The notes beneath the pieces were generated by a model. The model had not been told where the DNA came from and did no database searches. It saw only the letters and a list, made by a program, of their open reading frames with translations. Shown in pieces: positions 38,272-47,683 of a stretch of DNA of 64,000 bases. Position numbers and translations under genes: made by a program. Every line of letters starts with the position of its first letter. Positions within the stretch are counted from its first letter, which is position 1. This DNA is from Pelagicoccus mobilis (lineage in GTDB: Bacteria; Verrucomicrobiota; Verrucomicrobiia; Opitutales; Opitutaceae): positions 1 to 64,000 of the forward strand of contig NZ_JAENIL010000006.1 in the NCBI RefSeq assembly GCF_016595505.1, in the 5' to 3' direction.

Positions 38272-38282
38272 CAAAGCGTTTC
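38272..38282 (-). promoter_or_regulatory. CAAAGYGTTTC operator-like site
   Basis: The plus strand reads CAAAGCGTTTC in the 135-bp gap between the GH29 gene (minus) and the ECF sigma gene (plus). It is the third copy of the motif at 20238-20248 and 26926-26936. Position close to the GH29 start suits an operator or activator site. Confidence 0.5.
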
Positions 38283-38373
38283 ACTATTTGCATCAATTAG
38301 TTGAGCAGCGTCCTCTCCTTCATCGCCCCCAAAAGAAGCGTTCTAATTTTTCCAAAAAAAAGAGCGAAACACC

Positions 38374-38934
38374 ATGGAGACTGGCGACAATCAAGAGTTA
38401 ATGCGCACAGACCCCAAAAAGAAACGCTCCGCATTCGCGAAATTTGTCACCGAACATCAGGCCTCTCTGAGAAGTTTCCTCAGGGTCATTGGCGTGCACC
38501 CCGACTCGGTAGACGACCTCGCCCAAGAGACCTTTCTCATAGCATTCAAGGAACTCGACCGCTTCAACCAGGACGAAGATTTCGGCAAATGGCTCCGGGG
38601 GATCGCCCGCAACCTTACTCGCAACGAGATCCGCAAGTCAGCACGCCGACAACGCATCCTCCACGAGGATTTGACCGAACACCTGCTCGCCGAATCGGAG
38701 TGCGACGCCAGCGATGGTCAATACGAAGATGTCGATTTCAGCGCCCTGAGAGACTGCCTTGAGGGCCTCCCCGAAAAAAGCAGATTACTCATCTCCGGCC
38801 GCTATGCGGACGAATGGAACTCCTCCTTTCTCGCAGACCAATACAACATGACCGCCACCGCGGTCCGACTTACGCTCATGCGCATACGCCGCCAACTCAA
38901 AGGCTGCATCCAAAAAAGAATTCAAAATGCCTGA
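38374..38934 (+). CDS. ECF-type RNA polymerase sigma factor
   Basis: Sigma-70-family extracytoplasmic-function factor of 186 residues. Region 2 spans about 27-95 with DDLAQETFLIAFKELDRF (47-64), the core-binding and -10 recognition segment. Region 4 (about 135-180) holds a helix-turn-helix with SSFLADQYNMTATAVRLTLMRIRRQL-type residues. A short acidic linker separates them. Its last eight bases overlap the start of the FecR-LamG gene, so the pair is a classic FecI/FecR-like unit in which the downstream membrane protein restrains or activates the sigma factor. Targets are unknown; the neighbouring sulfatases and TonB receptors are obvious candidates. Confidence 0.92.
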   Translation: METGDNQELMRTDPKKKRSAFAKFVTEHQASLRSFLRVIGVHPDSVDDLAQETFLIAFKELDRFNQDEDFGKWLRGIARNLTRNEIRKSARRQRILHEDLTEHLLAESECDASDGQYEDVDFSALRDCLEGLPEKSRLLISGRYADEWNSSFLADQYNMTATAVRLTLMRIRRQLKGCIQKRIQNA

Positions 38935-40585
38935 TCCGCAAACAGACAAACGCTTCAAGGAGCTGCTAGGCCTCCTGCTGGACGACGAGATCGACGCAAC
39001 TGAGATTTCCGAACTCGCCAATCTGGTTAAGGAAAACCAAGACTACTCAAAAGAGCTACGCGAGCAGCTCGAGATGTCGGAGCGAATCTCCCAATACGAG
39101 AACCCAACCCGGGCCAGCAGCACCTTCTCCTACCGAGTCGAGGCCGCCGTAGATGCAGAAGAGAGCGCCGATGACTTCATAAGCAAAGTTGTACAGCTAA
39201 GCGACGAAACGGATCGCTCTAATCACCCCTCTCGCCTCCCATGGGCAATTGCGGTCGCATCAATGGCAGCCGCCATTGCGCTGCTGCTACAATTCGTCTT
39301 CACTCTGACGCCTACCGAAGAAATACGCGAAGACGTTCTGTCAAAAGTGGAAGCCACCACCGACCAAGGAATTGCGGTCGTATCCAAACTCGTGGGAAGC
39401 TTGAACCAGAATAGCTCAATCCGTGACAGTGGCGACACTGTTTCGCCAGGCGAGCTCGTCCTGGAGTCCGGTTACGCCACGCTCGAGTTCTACAGCGGAG
39501 CCCAGGTCATGGTCGCCGGTCCCGCCAAACTAGAACTCGTCGATTCCATGCGGCTTATCTGTCACGAAGGCAAGCTACGTGCCCGCGTTCCAAAGGTAGC
39601 TCAGGGCTTTACCATCGAAACGCCCGAATCCAACCTCGTCGACCTTGGAACCGAATTCGGCGTACGCGTCGATGGCGCAGGCCAAACCGAACTGCACGTT
39701 TTTGACGGGGAAGTCGAAGCTTACGACGCAAACCGAAGCCCAGCCTCAAAACGCCTCATTACCGCAGGCTTGGCCCTCAGCTTCAATCAAAGAGGTCAAC
39801 ACCGCAGCATTCCCGTCGAGACCTCTGGATTCAACGACCTAACTCGTATTGAAAACATGTATACTAAGAAGGCGGTGAATTTGTTCGAGAAATGGAAATC
39901 GATCAGCACATCCGCCCAACAAGATAATCGCATGATCGCCTACTACGACTTCCAACCCGAAAGCGAAGAAGATCGAATTCTCCCCAACAAATCCGCCCAG
40001 AAAGAAGAACTCGACGGAGCGATCGTCGGCGCCACATGGAGCGAGGGCCCATGGCCTGGCAAGAAGGCCCTTAGCTTCAAACGCCCGGGCGACCAAGTCC
40101 GCATTGACCTTCCAGGCAACTATGACGCCGTCACTCTTGCCGCATGGGTAAAGGTGGACGGCCTAGACCGTAGCCATAACTCCCTTCTCTTGACCGACAA
40201 CTGGGAGGTTGGAGAACCACACTGGCAATTCCGCCAAAACGGAATGCTCTCAGTGGGCTTGCGCTACAGCGAAAACGAACGCAGCGGTCACCTCTCCGAG
40301 TCATTCGTAAACCTCAAGCGTATTGGGCAATGGGTACACCTTTGCACTGTCATCGACCCAAAATCGGAACAAGTCGTCCACTACCTAAACGGCAGCGTAC
40401 TCAGCAAAGCAACTCTACAAAGATCGACTCCGTACAGCTTCGGTCCTTCATCAATTGGAAACTGGGGTAAACCCGCCGGCCACAGTATCCACCAAATCAG
40501 AAACCTAAACGGCAAGATCGCCGAATTGATGGTCTACGGAGCCGCTCTCGAAGAAGAAGAAGTCCAGCGCCTCGCGCTTCGTTAG
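38927..40585 (+). CDS. FecR-like anti-sigma protein with LamG-type lectin domain
   Basis: 552-residue inner-membrane regulator paired with the ECF sigma factor. The cytoplasmic N-terminus (1-104) has a short anti-sigma-like region with conserved acidic LLDDEIDA, then one membrane span (about 105-127). Outside lies a FecR domain (about 165-280) with the typical SPGELVLESGYATLEFYSGAQ-like hairpin and VDLGTEFGVRV. The last 200 residues form a LamG/concanavalin-like lectin domain containing ALSFKRPGDQVRIDLPG and VTLAAWVKVDG. This combination is known from Planctomycetes and Verrucomicrobia. I infer that the lectin domain senses glycan directly, so no TonB-receptor signalling extension is needed, and indeed none of the three receptors shows one. 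Confidence 0.88.
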   Translation: MPDPQTDKRFKELLGLLLDDEIDATEISELANLVKENQDYSKELREQLEMSERISQYENPTRASSTFSYRVEAAVDAEESADDFISKVVQLSDETDRSNHPSRLPWAIAVASMAAAIALLLQFVFTLTPTEEIREDVLSKVEATTDQGIAVVSKLVGSLNQNSSIRDSGDTVSPGELVLESGYATLEFYSGAQVMVAGPAKLELVDSMRLICHEGKLRARVPKVAQGFTIETPESNLVDLGTEFGVRVDGAGQTELHVFDGEVEAYDANRSPASKRLITAGLALSFNQRGQHRSIPVETSGFNDLTRIENMYTKKAVNLFEKWKSISTSAQQDNRMIAYYDFQPESEEDRILPNKSAQKEELDGAIVGATWSEGPWPGKKALSFKRPGDQVRIDLPGNYDAVTLAAWVKVDGLDRSHNSLLLTDNWEVGEPHWQFRQNGMLSVGLRYSENERSGHLSESFVNLKRIGQWVHLCTVIDPKSEQVVHYLNGSVLSKATLQRSTPYSFGPSSIGNWGKPAGHSIHQIRNLNGKIAELMVYGAALEEEEVQRLALR

Positions 40586-40901
40586 GGCTTCGCTCCTCCC
40601 AGGAGGGCTATGTGTCTTCGCTTCGCTCGAGTGTCGTCATTCCATTCCTTATTACCGTCATTGCCTTGATAGTGTAGGGCTGCCGTTCACGGCACGCCGC
40701 ATCACCCCTGCAACGCGGCATAGCGACAACCCAGCCTTCGCTTTTCAAGCTACGGCGGACATGGCGCTAGCCCTACATCTAAAGAAGAGAGTTGGTCTCC
40801 TCAAAAATGACACCAAGCCTGAAACAACTGCCTAAGTAGCGACAAGATCAGAGTGCAAGGAGGCCGTTCCGAAAACGCCTCATACCCCAAATAGTCCCCT
40901 T
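40586..40901. other. Gene-free region holding a REP-like element
   Basis: No protein-like frame is visible between the FecR-LamG gene and the next sulfatase. The region begins with a small CCTCC/GGAGG hairpin shortly after the stop codon and contains the repeat at 40673-40777. The sulfatase promoter is presumably in the last 120 bases, but I see no clear motif there. Confidence 0.5.
40673..40777. repeat. REP-like palindromic element, copy 1
   Basis: A 105-base element bounded by a perfect nine-base inverted repeat, TGTAGGGCT (40673-40681) and AGCCCTACA (40769-40777). Inside it CGCCGC can pair with GCGGC. The left 28 bases match the element at 60031 with four differences, and the internal GCGGCATRGCGAC block is also shared. 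It carries no gene. This pattern fits a short, non-autonomous repetitive palindrome of the REP or MITE kind. Confidence 0.65.
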
Positions 40902-42344
40902 ATGCACCCCCTGCTCAGACGTCTTCTATCCGCAGTCCTAGTCATTATCGGCCTTTCCGTTGCTGACGCCGCTCAAAACCAAGAGACTCCTAACGTTATC
41001 CTCATCATGGTAGATGATATGGGATGGGGAGATGTCGGTTTCAACGGCAACACTACGATCCGCACCCCTCATCTCGATGCCCTTTGCGCCAAAGGAGCTC
41101 GTTTCGAGAACTTCTTTTCAGGAGCCTCCGTCTGCTCCCCTTCCCGTTCAGCATTCATGACCGGACGCAGCCCCTATCGCCACGGAATCTGGAGCGCGAA
41201 CGTAGGTCGTCTTGCCCGTCAAGAATACACGATACCCGAAGCTCTCAAATCCAAAGGATACGCCACCGGGCATTTTGGGAAATGGCATCTCGGTGTACCC
41301 AATCCTGAATACAGAGGAAAAGGTGGAGGAGATGGTACCGACACTCACTTCGCCCTTCCTCAATGGTTTTCCTATGACGAGCACTTCGTCACCCACCACT
41401 CCGTCCCGACCTGGGATCCCTATGGACCCAAAGCCGGTAACGCCGCCACCACCGGCAATCCCTATTTCCACAACGGGAAGCGTGTCACCGAAAATCTTCT
41501 GGGAGACGATACACGCATCATAATGGACCGAGCGATTCCCTTCATACAAAAAAATAGCGAACAGAAAACGCCCTTCCTTGCCGTAATCTGGCCACACACG
41601 CCACATGAAAAGGTAGTCGCCGGAACTGAATACCAAGCCCTCTATCCCGAGGCGGAGGGCAAAGCCAAACACTATTACGGAACCATCACTGCGTTTGACG
41701 ACCAAATCGGCCGCCTCGTTGAGGAACTCGGCAAACTCGGGATCTCCCAAAACACGATCATCGCCTTCAGCTCCGACAACGGCCCCGAGCACAAAGAAGG
41801 TCCCGGAGAGACGGGAGGGCTCCGAGGCCGAAAGCGCAGTCTGTATTCAGGTGGCGGATGCGTTCCAGCCTTCATGGTTTGGCCAGGTCTCATCGAACCT
41901 GATTCGCTGATTGAAACGCCTTGCTCCAGTCTCGACTACCTCCCGACACTGGTCGATTACCTTTCGATCGAACGCCCCGACCAACGCCCACTCGACGGGG
42001 CGAGTTTGCTTCCAATCCTTAAGCAGGAAACGAGCAAACGCCCTACAGAATTCCCCTTTCTTTCCAAGGGTAAGCTCGCTTGGATTGGCAACGAGTACAA
42101 ACTCATCACTCAGATGAAAGACGAAAGGGTCAACGCATCCGACGAGCTATACAACATAAGAAACGATCGTTTCGAAACCACCAATATCGCCGCTCAAAAC
42201 CCGGAACTCCTCAAAAGCATCAAGCTCAACGCACGCCGTTTCATGCGATCAGCAAAATCAAGTTTTCAAGGAGGAGACTACGATGACCCGAATTACACGC
42301 CTTTAGGCAATTGGCTAGAGAGCAAAAAAAACAAAAAGAAGTAA
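40902..42344 (+). CDS. Secreted S1-type sulfatase (CSPSR) with lysine-rich tail
   Basis: 480-residue family S1 sulfatase. Signal peptide about 1-24, metal-binding MVDDMGWGD (36-44), and maturation motif CSPSR with Cys78. GHFGKWHLG carries active-site basic residues and FSSDNGPEHKEG the second metal site. It has an arylsulfatase A-like layout and ends in ESKKNKKK, an unusually basic tail also found, in longer form, on the next sulfatase 16 bp downstream. The two are clearly one operon, probably separate from the ECF/FecR pair because of the 316-bp gap. The tail may hold the enzyme on polyanionic sulfated glycan, an inference only. Confidence 0.92.
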   Translation: MHPLLRRLLSAVLVIIGLSVADAAQNQETPNVILIMVDDMGWGDVGFNGNTTIRTPHLDALCAKGARFENFFSGASVCSPSRSAFMTGRSPYRHGIWSANVGRLARQEYTIPEALKSKGYATGHFGKWHLGVPNPEYRGKGGGDGTDTHFALPQWFSYDEHFVTHHSVPTWDPYGPKAGNAATTGNPYFHNGKRVTENLLGDDTRIIMDRAIPFIQKNSEQKTPFLAVIWPHTPHEKVVAGTEYQALYPEAEGKAKHYYGTITAFDDQIGRLVEELGKLGISQNTIIAFSSDNGPEHKEGPGETGGLRGRKRSLYSGGGCVPAFMVWPGLIEPDSLIETPCSSLDYLPTLVDYLSIERPDQRPLDGASLLPILKQETSKRPTEFPFLSKGKLAWIGNEYKLITQMKDERVNASDELYNIRNDRFETTNIAAQNPELLKSIKLNARRFMRSAKSSFQGGDYDDPNYTPLGNWLESKKNKKK

Positions 42345-42360
42345 TTTAATTTCTAATACA

Positions 42361-43944
42361 ATGAAGCATACCCCTATTTTTGCCATCCTTTTGGTCGCCT
42401 TCGCCTTCACAAGCTCCCTCTACTCGGATGACCGCCCGAACATTATCCTCCTTCTCACCGACGACCAAAACTTCCGTTCCGTCGGATATTCAGGCAATCC
42501 CCAGGTCAAAACGCCAAATATCGATCGGCTCGCAAACAAGGGAACCATCTTCGAAAGTGGATACACTACCACTTCAATTTGCATGGCCAGTCGAGCGCAG
42601 GTCATGACCGGAATGTATGAGTACAAAACAGGTTGTAACTTCAGCCATGGCCCGCTCACCCGCGACAAGTGGGAAAAATCCTATCCAGTAGTACTCAGAA
42701 AAAACGGATACTACACCGGTTTCGTCGGCAAGTTCGGATTCGCAGTGCGTGAGGAAGCAAGCAACTCGAGCTACCACGACAACGACGCCCTCCCTATTGA
42801 CTCCTTCGATGAATGGTACGGCTGGCCTGCCCAAGGGAAATACGAAACTGCCGAGAACGAATTCGTAGCCCAATACGCAGAGAAGTATCCACATGTCACG
42901 CGCGCCGTTGGGGCCGTATCGCAAGACTTCATCAAGAACGCAGCAAAGAAGGATAAGCCATTTCTTCTTTCCGTCAGCTTCAAAGCGCCTCATGGGCCGA
43001 TGTCGCCGGATCCCATGTTCGACGAAATCTATGCCGACACGGTCTGGGCCCAACCGGACAACTACGACAAGAACGGAGCAGCCCACATTCCCGAACAAGC
43101 CAAAAGCGGTCGCCAGTACCTGCATATAAATGACTTCGAGCCTCAAAACTACCAGAAGACAATGCGGAAGTACAATCAGCTCATCTATGGAATCGACTAT
43201 GCCGTCGGTATGATCGCGGACGAGCTTGAGAGACAAGGCATCGAACGCGAAACGGTAGTTCTCTTCCTAACCGACAATGGATACAGTCTAGGAGCTCACG
43301 GCATGGGCGGAAAAGTACTGCCCTACGAAGAGCCAAGCCGCTCGCCCATGTTCATTTACGACCCCCGCCACCCTAATGCTGGACAAAGACACCGAGTTAA
43401 TAGCGTGACAGGAAACATCGACATGGCACCCACCATTTTTGAACTCGCTGGACTCCCCGTCCCCTCGAACATGGATGGCAAAAGCCTACTCCCCTTGCTC
43501 GATGATCCCAATGGAAGTGTACATGATTCCATTCTCTTAATCCAAGCCTGGGGCAATGCGCCCACCCACTCACTGGCTGTAGTGACAGAAAACTACAAAT
43601 ATATCAACTGGCCGTTTTCAGAAGGAATGGAATCGCACGAGGAACTGTACCACTTGACTACGGATCGACTAGAAATGCGAAATCAAGCAGACAATCCCGA
43701 GTTCAAGAACGCCCTCGACCAGATGCGGAAACGCTACGATTCCTCTCTAGAAAAATGGAAAGCAGAATCAGTCGAAACCGGCAACTACCCGCTCTTCGCA
43801 AAGATCTACGACCGCTCACTTAGCTGGCAGGATAAGCTAGAAGCGATGGATGACCGGACACGAAGAATGTACGTTGATTGGCGAGCCGCTGACAAAAAGC
43901 TCTCCGCTCCCAAGAAAAAGAAGAAAAAGGGCAAAGACAAATAA
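42361..43944 (+). CDS. Secreted S1-type sulfatase (CMASR) with poly-lysine tail
   Basis: 527-residue family S1 sulfatase with signal peptide about 1-22, LTDDQNFRSVGYSGNP (32-47), and maturation motif CMASR with Cys74, where alanine replaces proline. FLTDNGYSLGAHGMGGK gives the second metal site. GKFGFAV stands where most S1 enzymes have GKWH, so the usual active-site histidine/tryptophan pair differs here. The C-terminus is strongly basic (APKKKKKKGKDK). It is translated 16 bp after the CSPSR sulfatase, and convergent with the hybrid kinase gene. Activity is likely but the altered GKxx motif adds uncertainty. Confidence 0.89.
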   Translation: MKHTPIFAILLVAFAFTSSLYSDDRPNIILLLTDDQNFRSVGYSGNPQVKTPNIDRLANKGTIFESGYTTTSICMASRAQVMTGMYEYKTGCNFSHGPLTRDKWEKSYPVVLRKNGYYTGFVGKFGFAVREEASNSSYHDNDALPIDSFDEWYGWPAQGKYETAENEFVAQYAEKYPHVTRAVGAVSQDFIKNAAKKDKPFLLSVSFKAPHGPMSPDPMFDEIYADTVWAQPDNYDKNGAAHIPEQAKSGRQYLHINDFEPQNYQKTMRKYNQLIYGIDYAVGMIADELERQGIERETVVLFLTDNGYSLGAHGMGGKVLPYEEPSRSPMFIYDPRHPNAGQRHRVNSVTGNIDMAPTIFELAGLPVPSNMDGKSLLPLLDDPNGSVHDSILLIQAWGNAPTHSLAVVTENYKYINWPFSEGMESHEELYHLTTDRLEMRNQADNPEFKNALDQMRKRYDSSLEKWKAESVETGNYPLFAKIYDRSLSWQDKLEAMDDRTRRMYVDWRAADKKLSAPKKKKKKGKDK

Positions 43945-44002
43945 ACCTCTTCGCTGCTAACCTTCGGGCGGAAAAGTCAGGAAAACTTCACCTCCCCCTC
44001 TC

Positions 44003-47000
44003 TCAGCCCATACTCGCTTGAATCATAGCCACGAGCTTTTTCTGGTCGATCGGCTTTGAAAGATAGCCATCAAAGCCAGCGTTGCGAATGCGCCTTTTAT
44101 CATCCTCTCTCGCATAGGCCGTTTGGGCGACAACATTGATTTCCGGATTCTGCTTCCGAATAATCTCCAATGCCTGAAAGCCATCCATCCCTGGCATTTT
44201 GATATCAAGCAAGACCAGACCAAACGAGTTTTCAGAACCGAGTATCTCAATTCCTTTTTCCCCACTAGACGCCCACGTAGTCCGTATGCCGATACGTTTC
44301 AGGGCTGCTTCGATATAGAGGTAGTTATTACGTTCGTCCTCTATCACGAGGATATCTGTTCCTGCGAGATCAGCCTGCCTTGAGCTAAAGATATCTACAG
44401 GCTCCGGCATGAACGTACCTACAGGTCTGTCGTATTCCAAAGGGGTCGAAAAAGAGAAAACCGACCCAACGCCGTATTCAGATTCCACTTCAAGAAAACC
44501 TCCCATCAGCTCAGCAAGTTGCTTGGAAATGGCCAGACCAAGACCTACGCCCCTACGTGCGGCGCTCTCGTCTTCCTTCAATTTGACAAACCGTTCGAAA
44601 ATGATGTCGACCTCATCTGCTGGTATGCCGTGCCCACTATCCTTTACAGAAAAAACCAGCATATCTTCTTTACGACCAATCGAAAGCTCAACTTTCCCGT
44701 GATCAGTAAACTTGCAGGCATTGCTCAACAGGTTGTCGACAACCTGCTTGATGCGAGTCCTGTCTGAAACAATCGTCACATTTTCGGACTTCAATGAGTT
44801 TCGATAGTCAAAAGCAATCGATTTCGCCTCAAACTTTAGCCGATGCGTTCGATAAAGCTGATCACAGAACTCGTTTAGCGAAAAGCCACTCGAAGAGATC
44901 TTCATTTGATTCGCAGATAGGATAGAGAAATCCAAGATATCCTCTATCAGATGAAGCAATTGGAACGAGTTCTCTCCGATAACCTCGATGTATCCATCTC
45001 TTGAGGATTCATCTAGGTCCTTTTCTTGCAACAAGCTAGAAAACCCAATCACCGCGTTGAGCGGCGTTCGAATTTCATGCGAGAGGTTCGCAAGAAATTG
45101 AGATTTCAAACGGTCCGATTCCTCCGCCCTGTCTTTCGCAGTAGAGAGCTCACTCGTACGATTCTCAACGAGATCTTCCAGGTGATCTTGATATGCTTGT
45201 AGCTCCGCCGTTTTCTCTGTCACGAGCACTGAAAGCTTCTCCCGATCACGTCTCAAGCGCCGTTCACGGTAGCGGAAGACACCATAGATACAGACAAGAA
45301 GTAGTCCCACTACGAGAACATAAAACCAAACACGCATCCAAAAAGGCGGCGTAATCTCAATCCTGATACGAGCCTCCTTTTCATTCCAAACCTCATCATT
45401 ATTGGAAGCTTTCACCCTGAAGATGTAAGTCCCTGGATCGAGATTAGTGTAGGTTGCATTCCTTTGGTACGCATCAGTATAGTTCCAGACATCATCGAAC
45501 CCCTCCAACATATAGGCATACTTGTTCTGAAACGGGTACGTCATTGAGATTCCAGTGAAACCGAAACTTAGAAAGTTTTGTTCCCAATCCAAATTCAATT
45601 GGTCCAAAGCCTGCGGATGCTTGGAAATGAGCCGATTTTCCCCTACATGCCTCAACTCCTGACCGGAAAGAGAAATTCGATCAATTCGAACATTCGGTAG
45701 CACAGGATTGGGAACAAGGTCTTTCGGGTCAAAGGCGCTCAATCCATTCGTCCCGCCGAAATAGAGCGTGCCATCCCGGGCCTTACAAGAGGCATCAATA
45801 AAGTACTGGTTACCTTGCAAGCCATCCTTCTCATAGTAAGTGAACGAAATTCCGCTGCCGAGCATGATACGGCATAATCCCTCTTCCGTCCCAACCCATA
45901 ATTCGTCGTCGTCGGTAACCTGGATCGATCGCACAAGGTTATCAGGGAGACCTGCTTCTGTCTTATATTCCTTCAAAAGCTCTCCGTCCTCATTATACTT
46001 CCCTACCCCGTGAAAGAAGGACCCGACGAAATAGCCTTTCGAATTCGGGTCTTGCACGACCGTACTTGGTCGCTCCAGCTCAATGAACAATTCAAAATCC
46101 TCTATTTCCTCATTGTACTTATACAACCCATACAGCCCTGTCATAAAGATCTCTCCTGACAGTTCATAGACAATGGGAGAATGCGGAAGCTGTTGTTTCC
46201 TCGGTTCAGAGAAAGATCGAACCTGATCCAAATTCCGATCAACGAGATAGACATGGTTCGATGTAGCCGCTATCCAAATACGGTCCTTTTCATCGATTTC
46301 CATATCCCAGATCGTGGTATTCTGAAACCTTGAGAGTTTCTCAGTTTGCGCAGTATCCACAAGAAACTCTCCCTCTTCCTCGATCAGGGCACAAATCCCC
46401 TTATCCCAAGTAGCTACCCAGATGCTTCCGTCGGTTTTCTGGTCGATCTTCCGAATCGTTTTGGTCGGTAAGTAATTCCGATCCTCCGGATCGACCTTTA
46501 TATTCTGGAAAGTGTCTTTCCGAGGGTCATAGACACTAACTCCGCCGCCGTCAGTGCCTATAAATATTCGGCCAGACAGACCTTCGTACACGCATCCAAC
46601 GACGTTGTCCGCCAGGGAGTTCATAGGGAGATAGGGATCACTGCGATACGTCCGAAAACGCGACATCTTCGGGTTGAAGAAGTCTACTCCGCTTCGCGAG
46701 GTTCCCAGCCAGAGAATTCCTTCTTCATCGGCGTAGAGTGAAAGCACTCCGTCGGAAGAGAGTCCTCTCCCTGTTTTCAAAGCCTTCGACTGGTAACTAA
46801 AGCGACGAGTCTCAAGATCCATGAGGTTTAGTCCCCCTTGATCGACGGCAACCATCAGAGTCCCCCTAGGGTACTCGAGAAGATCCGCAATATTGGTACC
46901 ATTCGGTCCCGTTCCATCCTGCGCTGTAGGGAAAGACCGGACACTCAACGAATCAGGGAAGAACTCATAAAGACCATACCTTTGACTAGCGATCCACAAG

Positions 47001-47683
47001 GTCCCAAAACTGTCTTTAAAGAAGATTTTTTCCGAACTCGTCTGATGATCGAAAAGAGGCGTCTTCTTTACCGAGTCAGTCCTCAGATCTACCTCCCAAA
47101 TGTCATTCTGACTCGTCAACAACCAAAGCCGGGAAGTGTCACGATATTGGAAATCTGTAAAAAAAACGGATTCGTTTTCATTAACTTCGGGAGAGATAGA
47201 TCGGAACGTATCAGTGTTAGAATCATAATAGCTCAACTGACGATGGGTCAGGACCAAGAGACCTTCCGATTTATTTTCGGAAATCCTTACTATGAACTCA
47301 CCACTCGTTGAGCTTCCTTCTTTTGAGCCTACGTAGTAATGCTCAAACGAGTCGGTCTCTTCGTCGTAACGGTTCACCCCCCTGCGGGTTCCTATCCAAA
47401 TATTGCCTTCGAGGTCCCGATGAATCTCTGTCACGAAATTGTCCGACAGCGAACCGGGATTCTCCTCTTCGTTCTGATATTGCTTGATCGCGTATCCATC
47501 AAATTTCATCGCACCGCCACCTCGCGTCGCAATCCAGAGATTTCCATCACGATCTCGATGCATGTCGCGAATCAACGCGATCCCGATATCGGTTTCGAGA
47601 TGATTGAAGGTCAACTGAGCCATGAGCGAACTTCCCCAAAAGGAAAGCAGCACTACAATGAGGACTCTGGGATACTTGATCAT
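44003..47683 (-). CDS. Hybrid sensor histidine kinase with periplasmic propellers, no AraC domain
   Basis: Membrane sensor kinase of 1226 residues. ATG at 47683 is chosen because it directly starts the signal peptide (MIKYPRVLIVVLLSFWGSS); a GTG three codons earlier is possible. Propeller repeats (GNLWIATRGGG, GNIWIGTRRGVNRYDE and others) and a Y_Y_Y-type domain face the periplasm. A membrane span (about 782-804) and a coiled coil (about 815-860) lead to the kinase: NLSHEIRTPL with His869, N-box LLSNACKFT, DSGHGIP and GVGLGLAIS. A receiver at the end has Asp1160 (LLDIKMPGMDG). Unlike the other two large sensors here it stops after the receiver, so its output must pass to a separate partner. 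It is divergent from TonB receptor 2. Confidence 0.92.
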   Translation of the reverse strand: MIKYPRVLIVVLLSFWGSSLMAQLTFNHLETDIGIALIRDMHRDRDGNLWIATRGGGAMKFDGYAIKQYQNEEENPGSLSDNFVTEIHRDLEGNIWIGTRRGVNRYDEETDSFEHYYVGSKEGSSTSGEFIVRISENKSEGLLVLTHRQLSYYDSNTDTFRSISPEVNENESVFFTDFQYRDTSRLWLLTSQNDIWEVDLRTDSVKKTPLFDHQTSSEKIFFKDSFGTLWIASQRYGLYEFFPDSLSVRSFPTAQDGTGPNGTNIADLLEYPRGTLMVAVDQGGLNLMDLETRRFSYQSKALKTGRGLSSDGVLSLYADEEGILWLGTSRSGVDFFNPKMSRFRTYRSDPYLPMNSLADNVVGCVYEGLSGRIFIGTDGGGVSVYDPRKDTFQNIKVDPEDRNYLPTKTIRKIDQKTDGSIWVATWDKGICALIEEEGEFLVDTAQTEKLSRFQNTTIWDMEIDEKDRIWIAATSNHVYLVDRNLDQVRSFSEPRKQQLPHSPIVYELSGEIFMTGLYGLYKYNEEIEDFELFIELERPSTVVQDPNSKGYFVGSFFHGVGKYNEDGELLKEYKTEAGLPDNLVRSIQVTDDDELWVGTEEGLCRIMLGSGISFTYYEKDGLQGNQYFIDASCKARDGTLYFGGTNGLSAFDPKDLVPNPVLPNVRIDRISLSGQELRHVGENRLISKHPQALDQLNLDWEQNFLSFGFTGISMTYPFQNKYAYMLEGFDDVWNYTDAYQRNATYTNLDPGTYIFRVKASNNDEVWNEKEARIRIEITPPFWMRVWFYVLVVGLLLVCIYGVFRYRERRLRRDREKLSVLVTEKTAELQAYQDHLEDLVENRTSELSTAKDRAEESDRLKSQFLANLSHEIRTPLNAVIGFSSLLQEKDLDESSRDGYIEVIGENSFQLLHLIEDILDFSILSANQMKISSSGFSLNEFCDQLYRTHRLKFEAKSIAFDYRNSLKSENVTIVSDRTRIKQVVDNLLSNACKFTDHGKVELSIGRKEDMLVFSVKDSGHGIPADEVDIIFERFVKLKEDESAARRGVGLGLAISKQLAELMGGFLEVESEYGVGSVFSFSTPLEYDRPVGTFMPEPVDIFSSRQADLAGTDILVIEDERNNYLYIEAALKRIGIRTTWASSGEKGIEILGSENSFGLVLLDIKMPGMDGFQALEIIRKQNPEINVVAQTAYAREDDKRRIRNAGFDGYLSKPIDQKKLVAMIQASMG

